The notes: generated by a model from the letters alone, not told the origin. DNA of 64,000 nucleotides from Vibrio galatheae (GCF_000967545.1 NZ_JXXV01000028.1:1-64000), one strand, 5' to 3'. Positions 45,118 to 55,140 are shown, counted from the stretch's first letter. Made by a program: numbers and translations.

Positions 45118-47107
45118 GTGACACGTGATCAATTTGAGTTATTAGCACCGGGTGGCGATCTAGAATCCATCAAAGCCGCCATTGCTGCGGGCGCAGACGC
45201 GATTTACTGCGGGCTCGACCGTTTTAATGCCCGTAACCGAGCGACCAATCTGACTTTAGATAACTTAAATGGCGTGTTAGCACTGGCACATCAGCACAAC
45301 TGCAAGATCTTCCTGACCCTCAACGTATTGATTTTAGAGAGTGAAATCCCTGCCATTGTGCGTTTGCTCAGTCAGCTAAACACCATGGCCATCGACGGCG
45401 TGATTGTGCAAGATCTTGGCCTAGCTTACATTCTCAAACACTACTTCCCGGATTTGGACGTTCACGCATCGACGCAGCTCAACACCCACAACCAAGGGCA
45501 GATTTTGTTCCTTAATCAGCTGACGGAAAGCCGTGTCAATTTATCTCGCGAGCTCAACATCAATGAGATCGCACATCTGGCTCAGTTTGGCCGCGAACAC
45601 GATGTCATGATGGAAGTCTTCGTCCATGGCTCGTACTGTATTGGCTTCTCGGGCATCTGCTATATCAGCTCGGCACGAAATGGTATCGGGTAACCGTGGT
45701 CGCTGCAGCCAACCTTGTCGCGAGCAGTACGAGACCACTAAAACGGGCAACAGCTACCCACTCAATCTGAAAGACAACTCGGCCTTCGGTGATTTACAAG
45801 CCCTTGCCGATGCTGGCGTCTATTCACTCAAAGTCGAAGGCCGAATCAAGAAATCCCATTATGTGTACACTGTGGTAGATAACTGGCGTAAACAAATTGA
45901 CCGCTTATGTGACGGGGTTGAGCTGTCGAATGACACCAGTGAGTTATATACGGTATTTAACCGTGATTTCTCCAACGCATTTTTGCGCGGTGACTTTGGT
46001 AAGGCGATGTACATCGACAATCCTCGCGACCACGCGGTGAAACACTTCTCGACAATCTACCAGTGCCAATCGACAGATGTTGTGCAAGCGGTGAAGAAGA
46101 AGCTCTACGATGACAAAACCGCAATCATAGATAAAGTCATTGAGAAGACACAATCATTCGATATCAGCTCAGCGCAAACCTCTGGCAGTAGCTTAAAAGG
46201 TGCAATCGATGTTCCAAGTTTGCCTGCCCTACCTCAGCCAGAAGTCCGTGGCGACGCGCCAAAACTTTCTGTGCTGATCTCGTCAAAACAAGACATATCG
46301 CTGTGTGAATACGAAGATGTAGACGTGTATTATCAACTGCCGATGGGTTTGGCGAGTGAGCTAAGCGTTATGGTCGAGTTGTTCCAAACCTACCCGAAAT
46401 CGAAGCCTTGGTTCCCAGCCATTTTGATTGGTGACGATTATCAAGCCGCACATCAATTGTTAGAAGCGATCGAACCCGAGCAGTTGATCACCAATAACTC
46501 AGGGGTTGGCTTGCTTGCACAACAACTAGGCTTAGACTGGATCGCTGGACCACAAATGAACACAGCCAACTCATACTCGCTCAAATGCCTAGAACAAGAG
46601 TTTGCCGCTAGCGGTGCGTTTATCTCCAACGAACTCAATATGAAGCAGATGCGTCGCATCAAGCGCCCGCAATCTATGCGCAGCTACTACAGCATTTATC
46701 ATCCGAATACCTTGCTGACCAGCCGCCAATGTTTGTTCCAACAAACTGAAGGTTGCCGCAAGATCAAGGTCAACAAAGGCTGTTTAAAGCGTTGTGATAA
46801 ACGTACATCAATCATCAACTTAAAAGACAACCCCTATGTAGTGCAAAAGCAAAAAGGTAGCCATAACTCGATTTACAGCGAGCCCAATGTGTTAAACCTG
46901 CAAGTGCTGCAAGACTTGCCACAATTGTTTACCGATGTGTTGATCGATCTGCGTGACATTCACACCGAAACCAAAGCCTCCGTAACCAAACCAGAGTTAA
47001 TTGATGCGTTCTTGTCGCTGCTTACAGAGCATAGTGAACAGCATGCTCAAACGATAAATCGTAAGGTTCATCCAACGGCAAACGCACAATATTTGAAAGG
47101 CTTGTAG
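45118..47107 (+). pseudogene. rlhA: 23S rRNA hydroxylase / U32 family protein, frameshifted
   Basis: Peptidase-U32-fold protein of about 660 residues, the length of E. coli RlhA (YdcP), which hydroxylates C2501 of 23S rRNA. Part one starts with GTG at 45118 (AGGAG site) and includes LLAPGGDLESIKAAIAAGAD and EVFVHGSYCIGFSG. Part two carries NRGRCSQPCREQY and two later Cys clusters for the iron-sulfur site. The frame changes by +1 around 45682-45690 (AATGGTATCGGGTAAC); removing one base, or restoring two, rejoins SARNG to SGNRGR. No slippery heptamer is obvious. Real mutation or sequence error. Confidence 0.85.
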
Positions 47108-47137
47108 TGAAATGCTCATACGAGGCCATCGCCGCAG

Positions 47138-47166
47138 TTGAACAAGCCACACTCTCTGACTACAAT
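47138..47166 (+). promoter_or_regulatory. candidate sigma-70 promoter of the DUF3297-like gene
   Basis: TTGAAC and TACAAT with a 17-base spacer, about 33 bases before the next start codon. By eye only. Confidence 0.45.
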
Positions 47167-47198
47167 GACGCAAATTTAACGACTTCAAGGTCACAACC

Positions 47199-47444
47199 AT
47201 GACAGATACAGCTAAACCAGCTCTACCCGATCGCCTTTCAGGCAACCCACGCAGCCCTTTCTTTGTCAAAGAGTGTTTCGATCATCAGATCGGTATTCGC
47301 TTTAAAGGCAAAGAGCGCACAGACGTTGAAGAGTATTGTGTTAGCGAAGGTTGGGTGAAAATTGCATCGCCAAAAGCGAAAGACCGCTACGGTAACCCAA
47401 TGCTAATCCAACTTAAAGGCGAAGTCGAAGCGTACTACGTGTAA
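47199..47444 (+). CDS. DUF3297-type small protein
   Basis: An 81-aa hydrophilic protein: PDRLSGNPRSPFF, then IGIRFKGKERTDVEEYCVSEGWVKI and RYGNPMLIQLKGEVEAYY. This matches the small DUF3297 glutathione-peroxidase-neighbour family as I recall it. Function unknown. Single gene with its own promoter candidate and terminator. Confidence 0.78.
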   Translation: MTDTAKPALPDRLSGNPRSPFFVKECFDHQIGIRFKGKERTDVEEYCVSEGWVKIASPKAKDRYGNPMLIQLKGEVEAYYV

Positions 47445-47464
47445 CTTCTGCGCTTGTTATGTAC

Positions 47465-47493
47465 AGCCACCTTGCTGTTGCGGGTGGCTTTTT
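47465..47493 (+). terminator. intrinsic terminator
   Basis: AGCCACC and GGTGGCT stem, 11-base loop, then TTTTT. 20 bases after the DUF3297-like stop. Confidence 0.85.
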
Positions 47494-47594
47494 AGTACTC
47501 GTAAAACAATAACCAATGTGAAGAGAAATTCACTCGTGAAATCAGCGATGATAAACTTTGCCGCGATTCATAGTGTTGATTAAAAGGAAATGTA

Positions 47595-47855
47595 ATGAAC
47601 CCAATTCTAGCGATGCTAAAAGAGAACAATATCAGTGACGAACAAATCCGCGAGTTGTTCCAAACCTTGACCCAAAACCCACTAGCGGCGATGGCGACTA
47701 TTGGTCAACTTGGTTTACCTCAAGAGCAACTGCAGATGTTGATGGGTCAAGTTATGCAAAACCCAGCACTGATTAAAGAAGCGGTTGAAGAGCTTGGTTT
47801 GGATTTCTCTAAAGTTGAACAAGCGAAAGAGAAACTTCAAAACCAAGGCAACTAA
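47595..47855 (+). CDS. DUF2999-type small protein
   Basis: An 86-aa helical protein with several short amphipathic helices (SDEQIRELFQTLTQNPLAAM, PQEQLQMLMGQVMQNP, LIKEAVEELGLD). This pattern matches the Vibrio/Shewanella DUF2999 family as I recall it. AAAGGAAA precedes the ATG. Function unknown; possibly a protein-binding helical bundle. Confidence 0.78.
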   Translation: MNPILAMLKENNISDEQIRELFQTLTQNPLAAMATIGQLGLPQEQLQMLMGQVMQNPALIKEAVEELGLDFSKVEQAKEKLQNQGN

Positions 47856-47883
47856 GCCAAAATAACGCATCTGATTAAAGAAA

Positions 47884-47921
47884 TGGCCGCCACTCCCACT
47901 CGTTCGGCTGAGCGGCATTTT
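47884..47921 (+). terminator. probable intrinsic terminator
   Basis: GCCGC and GCGGC flank a long loop, extended by ATTT pairing with one bulge, then TTTTT. After the DUF2999-like gene. Confidence 0.5.
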
Positions 47922-48076
47922 TTATCACAACGATAGTCGTTGCCGACATATGCCGCTACATTCTTGTTGGCGCAAACTAACCATCTTACGCGTCACGCAT
48001 TTATACGCCTTCAGCTTTGAAACCTGCCGTCATTGCGGTACGCTTTGTGTAAATATAACAAGGACGAACTAAGTCA

Positions 48077-48976
48077 ATGCGTGTCGACTATCAAAAACGA
48101 TTGCTGCCCGTCATTCGCTATCTTGAACAGCACTTTAACCAACCGCTTAACCTCCCGGAAGTCGCGGCTTTGGCAAACTTATCCCCATACCATTTCCATC
48201 GCACCTTTAAAGCGGTACAAGGAGAAACCTTAGCCGATTTCATCCGTAGACTAAGGCTAGCTGCCGCTGCGGATGAGCTATTTAAGAGTAAACAACCGAT
48301 ACTCAATATCGCGTTAGAATTTGGCTTCTCGAGTTCGCAAAGTTTAGCCAAGGCTTTTAAGCAGCACTACGGAGTCACACCAAGCGAGTTTCGCGACTGT
48401 GAAAACTACCAGCAGTTTGCCCAGTTAGCGCGAAACAGCAAGATTGGACACACATTGCGCAAGAATGGAAACGAACTCGCGCCAGGCAACTCATATACTC
48501 GCTCTGAACTCACAACATGGAGCAACCCAATGGAAACACAAAATTTTGCCGCAACGAAACTGGCTTACATTAGAGTAACGGGCCCTTATGGCGAAGGTTA
48601 TGAAGAGCCAAGTGGTCGCCTGTATCAATGGGCGGCAATGAAAGGTTTGGCGGACAATACATGTATCTTCATTTACCACGACAACCCGGAGGTAACACCA
48701 AACGACAAGTGTCGTACCGACATTTGCTTAATGGTTCCGCAAGAAACAGACGTTCCACATGGTATTGAGCTACAAGACTTTCCCGGTGGAGAGTATGCAG
48801 TCATTCGCCAGAATATCACCGAGAACAATCAATACGTTCTTGCGTGGGATGATTTGATGAGCAAAGTCATCGAGTCTGGCATTGAGAACGATGATCGCCC
48901 GTGCTTTGAGCTGTACCACAGTTACGATCCAAAAACACAACACGCAGACGTCAGTTTCTGCACCGCAATTAAATAA
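48077..48976 (+). CDS. AraC-family regulator with GyrI-like effector domain
   Basis: A 299-aa regulator. N-terminal double HTH (residues about 8-105: LPEVAALANLSPYHFHRTFKAV, ILNIALEFGFSSSQSLAKAFKQHYGVTPSEF) and a C-terminal GyrI/SbmC-like ligand-binding domain (about 150-299). This is the Rob/SoxS-like layout with sensor at the C-terminus. Probably responds to a hydrophobic compound or drug. Start at 48077 by an AAGGACGA site. Monocistronic. Confidence 0.88.
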   Translation: MRVDYQKRLLPVIRYLEQHFNQPLNLPEVAALANLSPYHFHRTFKAVQGETLADFIRRLRLAAAADELFKSKQPILNIALEFGFSSSQSLAKAFKQHYGVTPSEFRDCENYQQFAQLARNSKIGHTLRKNGNELAPGNSYTRSELTTWSNPMETQNFAATKLAYIRVTGPYGEGYEEPSGRLYQWAAMKGLADNTCIFIYHDNPEVTPNDKCRTDICLMVPQETDVPHGIELQDFPGGEYAVIRQNITENNQYVLAWDDLMSKVIESGIENDDRPCFELYHSYDPKTQHADVSFCTAIK

Positions 48977-48983
48977 AGTCTGG

Positions 48984-49010
48984 GCCTACCACATGGTAGG
49001 CTCTCTTTTT
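48984..49010 (+). terminator. intrinsic terminator of the AraC-GyrI gene
   Basis: GCCTACC and GGTAGGC stem, 4-base loop, then TCTCTTTTT. Confidence 0.88.
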
Positions 49011-49043
49011 GTGCTTAGGTTGATGCCTGATTTTAAGTGACAT

Positions 49044-49658
49044 TTAGAGGCTAATTGAGAGCCAAGGCAGCACAACATGTTGGTAGCCGATCGTGCATGA
49101 TACGTAAACCAATAATGTTGCCATTAACAAGTTAAAGACTTTGAAATACCTGGGATTAGAAATGCGCTTCCCCAACAGCAAACCTGCTACCGAATAGCCA
49201 GTCGGTGCACCAAAAGCAAGTACCGCCAGAACCATTGACCATAAAACAATCGCGCTACCCGTAATTCCAACACTTGGGAACTGAATGGTTGAAATCGGTA
49301 AGGTAGCCACCAACGCTTTGGGGTTAAGCAACTGCATTAGGAGCCCATCTCTGAAGCTCAATGATTTGGCCCCCTTTGCCTGGTCAGAAAGCTCGACATT
49401 CGCACGCGCCACTTTCCACGCGATATGCAAAATATACAGGCAGCCTGCCAAACTGATGAAAGGCAACACTTGTGGGTCAATAAACTTGAGACCAACAAAT
49501 CCCAACATGGCAAACAAGATAAACATCGCCATCCCTACCCCAGCAAAAAAGCCAAGATGAGGACGGGTTTGTCTATTCAATCCACTGTGTAAACCTAATA
49601 AGTTGATAGGACCAGGGGTGTACATAACACCGATCGCATAGGCGAAAATTTCTGACAT
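49044..49658 (-). CDS. LysE-family amino-acid/metabolite exporter
   Basis: A 204-aa membrane protein with six helices. The family opening (TPGPINLLGLHSGLNRQT, near residue 14) and the LLNPKALVATLPIS segment in helix 4 are present. It exports an amino acid or homoserine-like compound. It lies 34 bases downstream of an AraC regulator on the same strand, a common regulator-exporter arrangement. Confidence 0.85.
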   Translation of the reverse strand: MSEIFAYAIGVMYTPGPINLLGLHSGLNRQTRPHLGFFAGVGMAMFILFAMLGFVGLKFIDPQVLPFISLAGCLYILHIAWKVARANVELSDQAKGAKSLSFRDGLLMQLLNPKALVATLPISTIQFPSVGITGSAIVLWSMVLAVLAFGAPTGYSVAGLLLGKRISNPRYFKVFNLLMATLLVYVSCTIGYQHVVLPWLSISL

Positions 49659-49692
49659 GTTTTACTCCGACAAAGGCAGTCGTCTGGTTTAT

Positions 49693-50520
49693 TTAACGAG
49701 TCAACTGAAGCTGAAACTGTTTTGGTGTCATGCCAAATACGCGTTTAAAGTTGCGGTTTAAATGGCTAGCATCGGCAAAACCAGACGCGACGGCCGCTAT
49801 CGTGGCACTGTGTCCTGCTAGCAACTGTCTACGCGCATAGTTAATGCGACAATTCAAAACGTATTGATGTGGAGTAATGCAAAAGCATTCGCGAAAAGCG
49901 CGGATAAAGTGAAACTTAGACATATTGGCAACTTGGGCAATATCATCAATTGAGATGTCATTCGCTAGGTTAGCCAAAATATAGTCTTTTGCTCTTAACA
50001 AGAGTTTATCGGCTCGTGAGGTATACGTTGGCAACTGTAAACTGCCATGCAAACGTGTCATTGACTGAGCTAACTGAAACAGACCAGCTTCATGTTCAAT
50101 TTTTGAGTAGGACTGCCCCTGAAGCCGCTGAGACATATCGTATACTTGATGACGTAAAATTGGATCATCAATCAGAGTGTCATTTAACCTTAAGATAGTC
50201 TCTTTCTTGTGGCCTAACGCGTGAAACAGAGGCTGCAACTCTTTGGGATGAACGTAAAGCATCACATATTCTAAGCTCTGCTCAACCCCCGAATGACCAT
50301 CATGAATATCTTCAGGATTGAATAGCATCACGCAACCAGGAGTACTCTTGTAATAAGCACTGCGACAGAAAAAGTCTTGCCTTCCCTGCAACGTCAAGCC
50401 TATGGAGTACTCTTCGTGGGCATGCTTGGCGTAGGTAAAATCACTCATGGTTGCGCACAGCACAGATACATCATCGTGCTGAGAACTACTCGTGTATGTA
50501 AAGTGATTGTCCTGACTCAC
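49693..50520 (-). CDS. AraC-family regulator with cupin
   Basis: A 275-aa protein: N-terminal AraC-ligand cupin (residues about 15-150; HAHEEYSIGLTLQG, GCVMLFNPEDIHDG) and C-terminal two-HTH domain (IDDIAQVANMSKFHFIRAFRECF and ...DASHLNRNFKRVFGMTPKQF). Regulates the LysE gene that follows, probably on sensing its substrate. Confidence 0.88.
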   Translation of the reverse strand: MSQDNHFTYTSSSQHDDVSVLCATMSDFTYAKHAHEEYSIGLTLQGRQDFFCRSAYYKSTPGCVMLFNPEDIHDGHSGVEQSLEYVMLYVHPKELQPLFHALGHKKETILRLNDTLIDDPILRHQVYDMSQRLQGQSYSKIEHEAGLFQLAQSMTRLHGSLQLPTYTSRADKLLLRAKDYILANLANDISIDDIAQVANMSKFHFIRAFRECFCITPHQYVLNCRINYARRQLLAGHSATIAAVASGFADASHLNRNFKRVFGMTPKQFQLQLTR

Positions 50521-50747
50521 ACCCTCTCCTTCGATTTTTGACCTTTCACATAACTCCTAGGCCAATATATTCAAGCTATCAATAAAAAACTTGAACAAAA
50601 TTGCTCATATTCCTCAGCTATCTCTGCCTCACCCTGCCATGATATGCAACTAAGCCTTTTTTTGTAGATTAGACTAAACTAAAGCCTATCAATAACACCA
50701 TCGCTAAGCAGTTTAAGCAATTACTATGTCTCAAACATGAGGTGTGT

Positions 50748-51315
50748 ATGACGATTAAGCACAAAGTCTTTATTACATCAGGTCTATTTACGCTCATTGT
50801 GATTTTCGTGAGCGCATTTTCATTAAAACTGCTCTCAGATAGCTCGTCCGATATCCAGTATATCGTCGGTAATGCGTGGGACACAGCAGATGGAGCGAGG
50901 GTTTGCCGTAGTTGCTGATGAGGTTCGCTCCCTCGCAATAAGGACACAAGAAAGTACGCGTATGATTCAGGAAAGCATTGGCCTACTGAGTACCATTGCT
51001 CAAAATTCCGTCCAAGTTATGAATGAGGGTATGGCTAAGGGAGAGGAAACGACCAAATTGACAGGGCTGGCGAATGAATCTCTTCAGGAAGTCTCAAGTG
51101 AAATCACCCACCTAACAGAACTCAACCAGCAAACCGTGGCCGCCATAAGAATGCAGGAAGGCGTTACCAGCGATGTGACAAGCAATATCACCACGCTTAA
51201 AGAGCTATGTGTAACCGCAGAAAACGACATTGTCGAAAGCAACCGCCTGATCGATGAACTGCTCGCCAAGCAGGTGGAATTAGGTGATAAAGTCAGTCAA
51301 TTTAAGGTGTCTTAG
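50748..51315 (+). pseudogene. methyl-accepting chemotaxis protein, internally deleted
   Basis: The first ~45 codons from ATG 50748 encode an MCP N-terminus (basic start, helix LFTLIVIFVSAFSLKLL, then SDIQYIVGNAWDTAD). Around 50880-50895 the sequence jumps to the MCP hairpin tip in another frame ([19 protein letters not shown]) and runs to a normal C-terminus at 51315. About 300 codons of sensor, HAMP and signalling helices are missing. Product would be a 56-residue peptide. Clear deletion pseudogene. Confidence 0.85.
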
Positions 51316-51364
51316 CTGAAAGGTTGGCAGAACACATCTTTCTAGAGATGGAAATACTCGCACT

Positions 51365-51979
51365 TCATTGTTTCGCGTGAACACCACAACCTTTAATTAT
51401 TAGCTGAGTAATAAACTGGGCAGCTTGCTTAAAATCGTCATTATCGAGCTGCTCTTTTTGCATCACATTGCAGATCTGCCAACCAAAATCAGCATACGTT
51501 TGAGTCGCGGCCCAAATAGTAAACATTAAATGATGCGCGGGAATATCGTCCATTAACCCTTGTTGAGACCAAGTGGAAAACTTATCGATGATCATTCTCG
51601 ATTGATTAAACAACTCGCGACCAATATCTTCAGGCAGAGATTTTGCCCCCGACATTACTTCATTGGCAAACACTTTAGATGCGTGAGGATGGTCGCGTGA
51701 AATCCGCAGTTTGGCTTCTATATATTCGCTTAGTGCCTGAACCGGATCAGTTAGCTGTTCGATCGGCTGGGACGCTTCAAGTAACGGTTGAGTGACCGTT
51801 TTCAACACCGCGTAATAGAGTTTGTCTTTGGAGCTGAAATAGTAAAAAACGTTCGCTTTAGGAATATCCGCAGCTAGAGCAATGTCAACCATCTTAGTCG
51901 CAGCATAACCATGAGTTGCAAACTGCTCACTTGCGACTTCAATAATCAGTTGCTGGTTCTTTTTCCTAATACGACTCAT
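51365..51979 (-). CDS. TetR-family regulator, RutR-like
   Basis: A 204-aa regulator with N-terminal HTH (TKMVDIALAADIPKANVFYYFSSKDKLYYAVL, residues about 25-58) and a C-terminal domain resembling YcdC/RutR (WAATQTYADFGWQI, VLKTVTQPLL). RutR-like proteins sense pyrimidines or similar. No catabolic genes are adjacent on its strand, so its target may be itself or the OlsF-type operon end nearby. Confidence 0.85.
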   Translation of the reverse strand: MSRIRKKNQQLIIEVASEQFATHGYAATKMVDIALAADIPKANVFYYFSSKDKLYYAVLKTVTQPLLEASQPIEQLTDPVQALSEYIEAKLRISRDHPHASKVFANEVMSGAKSLPEDIGRELFNQSRMIIDKFSTWSQQGLMDDIPAHHLMFTIWAATQTYADFGWQICNVMQKEQLDNDDFKQAAQFITQLIIKGCGVHAKQ

Positions 51980-52123
51980 CGAGGTTCCCTATTCGTTAGC
52001 AGCCCTCAGTGTAAACAATATATTAGCCAAGACAAGATAGAGACACGAACAGGCTCGTTGTTATCACACCTTATCGCGTATCTCTGCAATATAGCGGCTC
52101 ACCATTACCGTTTTTGCGTGTAA

Positions 52124-52136
52124 TTTACATTGTAAA
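52124..52136. promoter_or_regulatory. possible TetR operator
   Basis: TTTACATTGTAAA is a perfect palindrome apart from the centre. A half-site TGTAAACA recurs at 52010-52017 nearer the regulator start. Candidate autoregulatory site of the RutR-like gene. Confidence 0.35.
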
Positions 52137-52182
52137 CAGAGGTGAAACAGCCGTTATCATGAGACGAACGACAAGCGAACTT

Positions 52183-53934
52183 TTACCCAGAGGCATGGCT
52201 ATCCAAATAGGCTTGCGCTTGTTGCTGGCCCATGTATTTTCCCAAAGTTCGGGCGGGAACGGCGGTCAAATCCACGACGATCAAGCCATCAAGCGCAAAG
52301 TTAAATGCTGGATCGACGTTGAAACAGACCAATTTGCCGTTCAAACCAAGATACTGACGTAGCAATACAGGCAGCCCAAGGCCTTGTTCTAAGCGGCTGA
52401 GCACTTTTGATAGTAAGGGAAGTTTAGACAATGAACTCAGCATATCTGGACGCCAAAACTCTTGCCCGCATTTTTGCAGTGGTGTTGTCGGCGTTACCAG
52501 CTTCGCTTTTTCATCATCGTAATAGTGAATCGACATCACAGAGGCAATCAACTGTCTTGCTACTGGGCTGTAGTCGTTGCTGATACTGACGGGGCCAAAT
52601 AAATGGGTGTATTGCGGATGACGCTGAACAAAGCCCGCAATCCCTTTCCATAACAGCAGTAGAGAGTGCATATTACGCTGATACTGTTTTGCTACCACAG
52701 ACCGCCCTACCTCAATGGAGGTACCTAAACTTGCGACAAAAGCTTCGTCATAGTTAAACAAACTGGTTGAGTAGAGCGAATCTATCCCTCCTTTTGCGAC
52801 CAATTCATCCACCAACCCTAAACGATAGGCGCCAACTAAATCGTGATTGGTGTTGTTCCACACAAACAGCTGGTAGTAGTCTTGATCAAATTGGTCAATG
52901 TCACAGCTACGCCCACTGCCCTCACCGACTTCACGAAAGCTCTCCTCACGCACACGGCCAATTTCACGCATCATGCTCGGTATAACGGGAGTGGGAGCAC
53001 AATAGACCGCAAACTCTCCCTGTTCTAACAACTTGTATTGAGCTAATTGACGCAGTTCATTCTCTAACGCTGCAACTGACACGGGAGCAATGATTGGCTC
53101 GGCACCTTCACGTTGGATAGTCGGGGCTTTTTCATTGCCCATGCTCCCCATCAAATAAGTATTGAGACGAAAGTATTGAGTAATATCTTCCTCTTTGTCG
53201 AAATCCTTTATCTCGCTGTAAGGGATGGGGGTTCCGACAGAAACAGAGATAATTTCACCCGATTTGTTCAGTAGCTCGCGACCTAATAACGCCGTTCTCA
53301 GCAATGGGTGAATGCGCCCGGCCTGATAAAACAGCTTGCTATTCATGCCATTGATAAACAGCGGCACTGTGGTCGCTTGCGAGTGCTTAACAAACTTCGC
53401 CACCGATTTACTCCACGCCTTATCTGTCACTCTTTTTTCATTGGCCTGCCACGATGACACTTCCCCTGCCGGAAAGACAATAAGTACGCCACCTTGAGTA
53501 AGGTGTGAGTTCGCTTGTTTGATCGCTATGCGATTGGTTCGCTTGGCTTTTTCACCACCAAACACATCAACCCCGATAAACAAGTCATCCAACTCAGGAA
53601 TACGTTTGAGTAGCTCGTTGGCCAGTACTTTGACATCTTTACGCACCTCTGAAACCAGCGCGGCGAGAATGATCCCTTCGATACCGCCAAATGGATGGTT
53701 GGCAACAATCAATACCGGTCCTTGCTGAGGTATGTTGTTAAGGCTGCCATGCTCCACCTGATAGCGGGCTCCAATTCGAGCCAAAGCTTCTTGCATAAAC
53801 TCAAAGCTGTCTTCGGGTAAGGCTTGTTGTTTATAGAGAGCGTCTAGCGTCGCAAGCCCTGTCGCCCACTCAACAACACTTTCGCCAATCCCAAACGGGG
53901 TTTTACGCGGCAATCGAAAAGGACTATCAATCAT
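52183..53934 (-). CDS. OlsF-like bifunctional acyltransferase (ornithine-lipid type)
   Basis: A 583-aa fusion. N-terminal LPLAT domain (residues about 55-260) with acceptor motif NHPFGGIEG and FPAGEVSSW; C-terminal hemolysin/OlsB-like GNAT domain (about 295-560) with REESFREVGEGSGR, DYYQLFVWN and IEVGRSVV. This layout is that of OlsF, which makes ornithine lipid with one protein. The last gene of a six-gene operon after a YHS protein (23-base gap). Acyl donors and amino acid acceptor are not shown; lysine or other aminolipids are possible. Confidence 0.82.
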   Translation of the reverse strand: MIDSPFRLPRKTPFGIGESVVEWATGLATLDALYKQQALPEDSFEFMQEALARIGARYQVEHGSLNNIPQQGPVLIVANHPFGGIEGIILAALVSEVRKDVKVLANELLKRIPELDDLFIGVDVFGGEKAKRTNRIAIKQANSHLTQGGVLIVFPAGEVSSWQANEKRVTDKAWSKSVAKFVKHSQATTVPLFINGMNSKLFYQAGRIHPLLRTALLGRELLNKSGEIISVSVGTPIPYSEIKDFDKEEDITQYFRLNTYLMGSMGNEKAPTIQREGAEPIIAPVSVAALENELRQLAQYKLLEQGEFAVYCAPTPVIPSMMREIGRVREESFREVGEGSGRSCDIDQFDQDYYQLFVWNNTNHDLVGAYRLGLVDELVAKGGIDSLYSTSLFNYDEAFVASLGTSIEVGRSVVAKQYQRNMHSLLLLWKGIAGFVQRHPQYTHLFGPVSISNDYSPVARQLIASVMSIHYYDDEKAKLVTPTTPLQKCGQEFWRPDMLSSLSKLPLLSKVLSRLEQGLGLPVLLRQYLGLNGKLVCFNVDPAFNFALDGLIVVDLTAVPARTLGKYMGQQQAQAYLDSHASG

Positions 53935-53957
53935 CTTACGCTCCTTTCATCAATCTA

Positions 53958-54395
53958 CTATTTAATCAGCGCAGGCCAATTTTTGTCGGCAGCCGAAATA
54001 TGACCAGCACGATCTTGGTCCCACCAGCTTTTTACTTCAGCGTCATAATTAAGGTAAAGCTTGCCATCGACAATGGCCCACTGATTCGGGTCTGCTGAAG
54101 CAAAATCATTTTTCGCCGAAATTGCCCAAGCACAATAACCTCCGTATTGAGGAGCATAGGCTTCTGGAGCCGCTTTAAATTTGTTGAGGTTTTCCTGTGA
54201 CGAGAAGTACCAATCTGCACCTTTGTATTCAAGTTGCCATTGGCTGTTGCCTTTTACGGGCTTACCTTGGGTAAAATAAGCCACGGTGTCATACCCATTC
54301 AGCGCTTTATTGCTAAAGATCCCGGTATAAATCTCATCGGCAGCAAAAGCGGGCAAGCTGACCAAAACAATGAGTAGAGCAAATAGTTTTTTCAT
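53958..54395 (-). CDS. periplasmic YHS-domain protein
   Basis: A 145-aa protein with a signal peptide cleaved after AFAA (residue 19) and a YHS domain (residues about 25-90: ALNGYDTVAYFTQGKPVKG, YKGADWYFSSQENLNKFKAAPEAYAPQYGGYC). YHS domains bind metals such as copper. Stop and start overlap NRDE and OlsF neighbours by few bases. Possible metal sensor or chaperone in the envelope. Confidence 0.85.
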   Translation of the reverse strand: MKKLFALLIVLVSLPAFAADEIYTGIFSNKALNGYDTVAYFTQGKPVKGNSQWQLEYKGADWYFSSQENLNKFKAAPEAYAPQYGGYCAWAISAKNDFASADPNQWAIVDGKLYLNYDAEVKSWWDQDRAGHISAADKNWPALIK

Positions 54396-55138
54396 TTCAA
54401 CACTCCTTGTTCGACAGTACAGCGCTTCAAACAGCTTAGGCTGGTGTGAAAATCAACCTTACGTTGATTGTCGAACGATTGATAAATCATCTCTTGTTTA
54501 TTAGAAGACACGACAACTGAGGTAAAACTTACCGTGCGAGCATCATTTCTTGTCATCAAGGGTGAAAGGTGCGGATAGTTTTCATCATAGGTTTGATGAA
54601 ACAATCGTCCGATTTCATCATCTGCTACACGGGTAACAAGTTCATTAAAGAGATCGCGTCGATATTGGTAAGCCGCATCGAAATGCATTGCCGCAGACAC
54701 GATAGGCGCAACTGCGTGAGAGCGGCTTAAGCACGAACCATCCCAAGTCCACAGTACGGTTTCATTGGCGGTGCGACGAGTGTCAAAAGAAACCACCACA
54801 AATGGCGCAAAGGTATGTAAATCCATCTCCATCAGCCGACTGTCGACTGTTTGACTTGAACAGCTGCTTGCCAAGTTTCTAATGATCAAACCGCGACTGG
54901 TTAGCGCTCCGCTCGGCACCTTACCTTGATAGAAGTTAAGTAAGCACACAGTCACACCATACTCATTGGTCGATATCCAGCTACCTCCGCCAACTGGGTC
55001 GATGGGCATGACACAATGCACTTCATCAATTACGGCGCTTTGAGGCTCCAATGCGGGTAACCGCGAACGTTGTTCATCACGATTGAAGTACACTTCATAA
55101 TGATTGTTACCCCGATACAGCCAAGATAATGTACACAT
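54392..55138 (-). CDS. NRDE/TANGO2-family protein
   Basis: A 248-aa protein beginning MCTLSW, with the family name motif FNRDEQRSR at residue about 19 and GGGSWISTNEYGV near residue 52. Cys2 may be an N-terminal nucleophile. Homologues of TANGO2 are linked to haem/lipid handling in eukaryotes; bacterial function unknown. Overlaps the YHS gene by 4 bases. Confidence 0.85.
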   Translation of the reverse strand: MCTLSWLYRGNNHYEVYFNRDEQRSRLPALEPQSAVIDEVHCVMPIDPVGGGSWISTNEYGVTVCLLNFYQGKVPSGALTSRGLIIRNLASSCSSQTVDSRLMEMDLHTFAPFVVVSFDTRRTANETVLWTWDGSCLSRSHAVAPIVSAAMHFDAAYQYRRDLFNELVTRVADDEIGRLFHQTYDENYPHLSPLMTRNDARTVSFTSVVVSSNKQEMIYQSFDNQRKVDFHTSLSCLKRCTVEQGVLK

Positions 55139-55140
55139 AG

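Noticed and set aside
45682..45692. Programmed frameshift in rlhA
   Set aside because: No X-XXY-YYZ heptamer or following stem is apparent, and the family is not known to use recoding.
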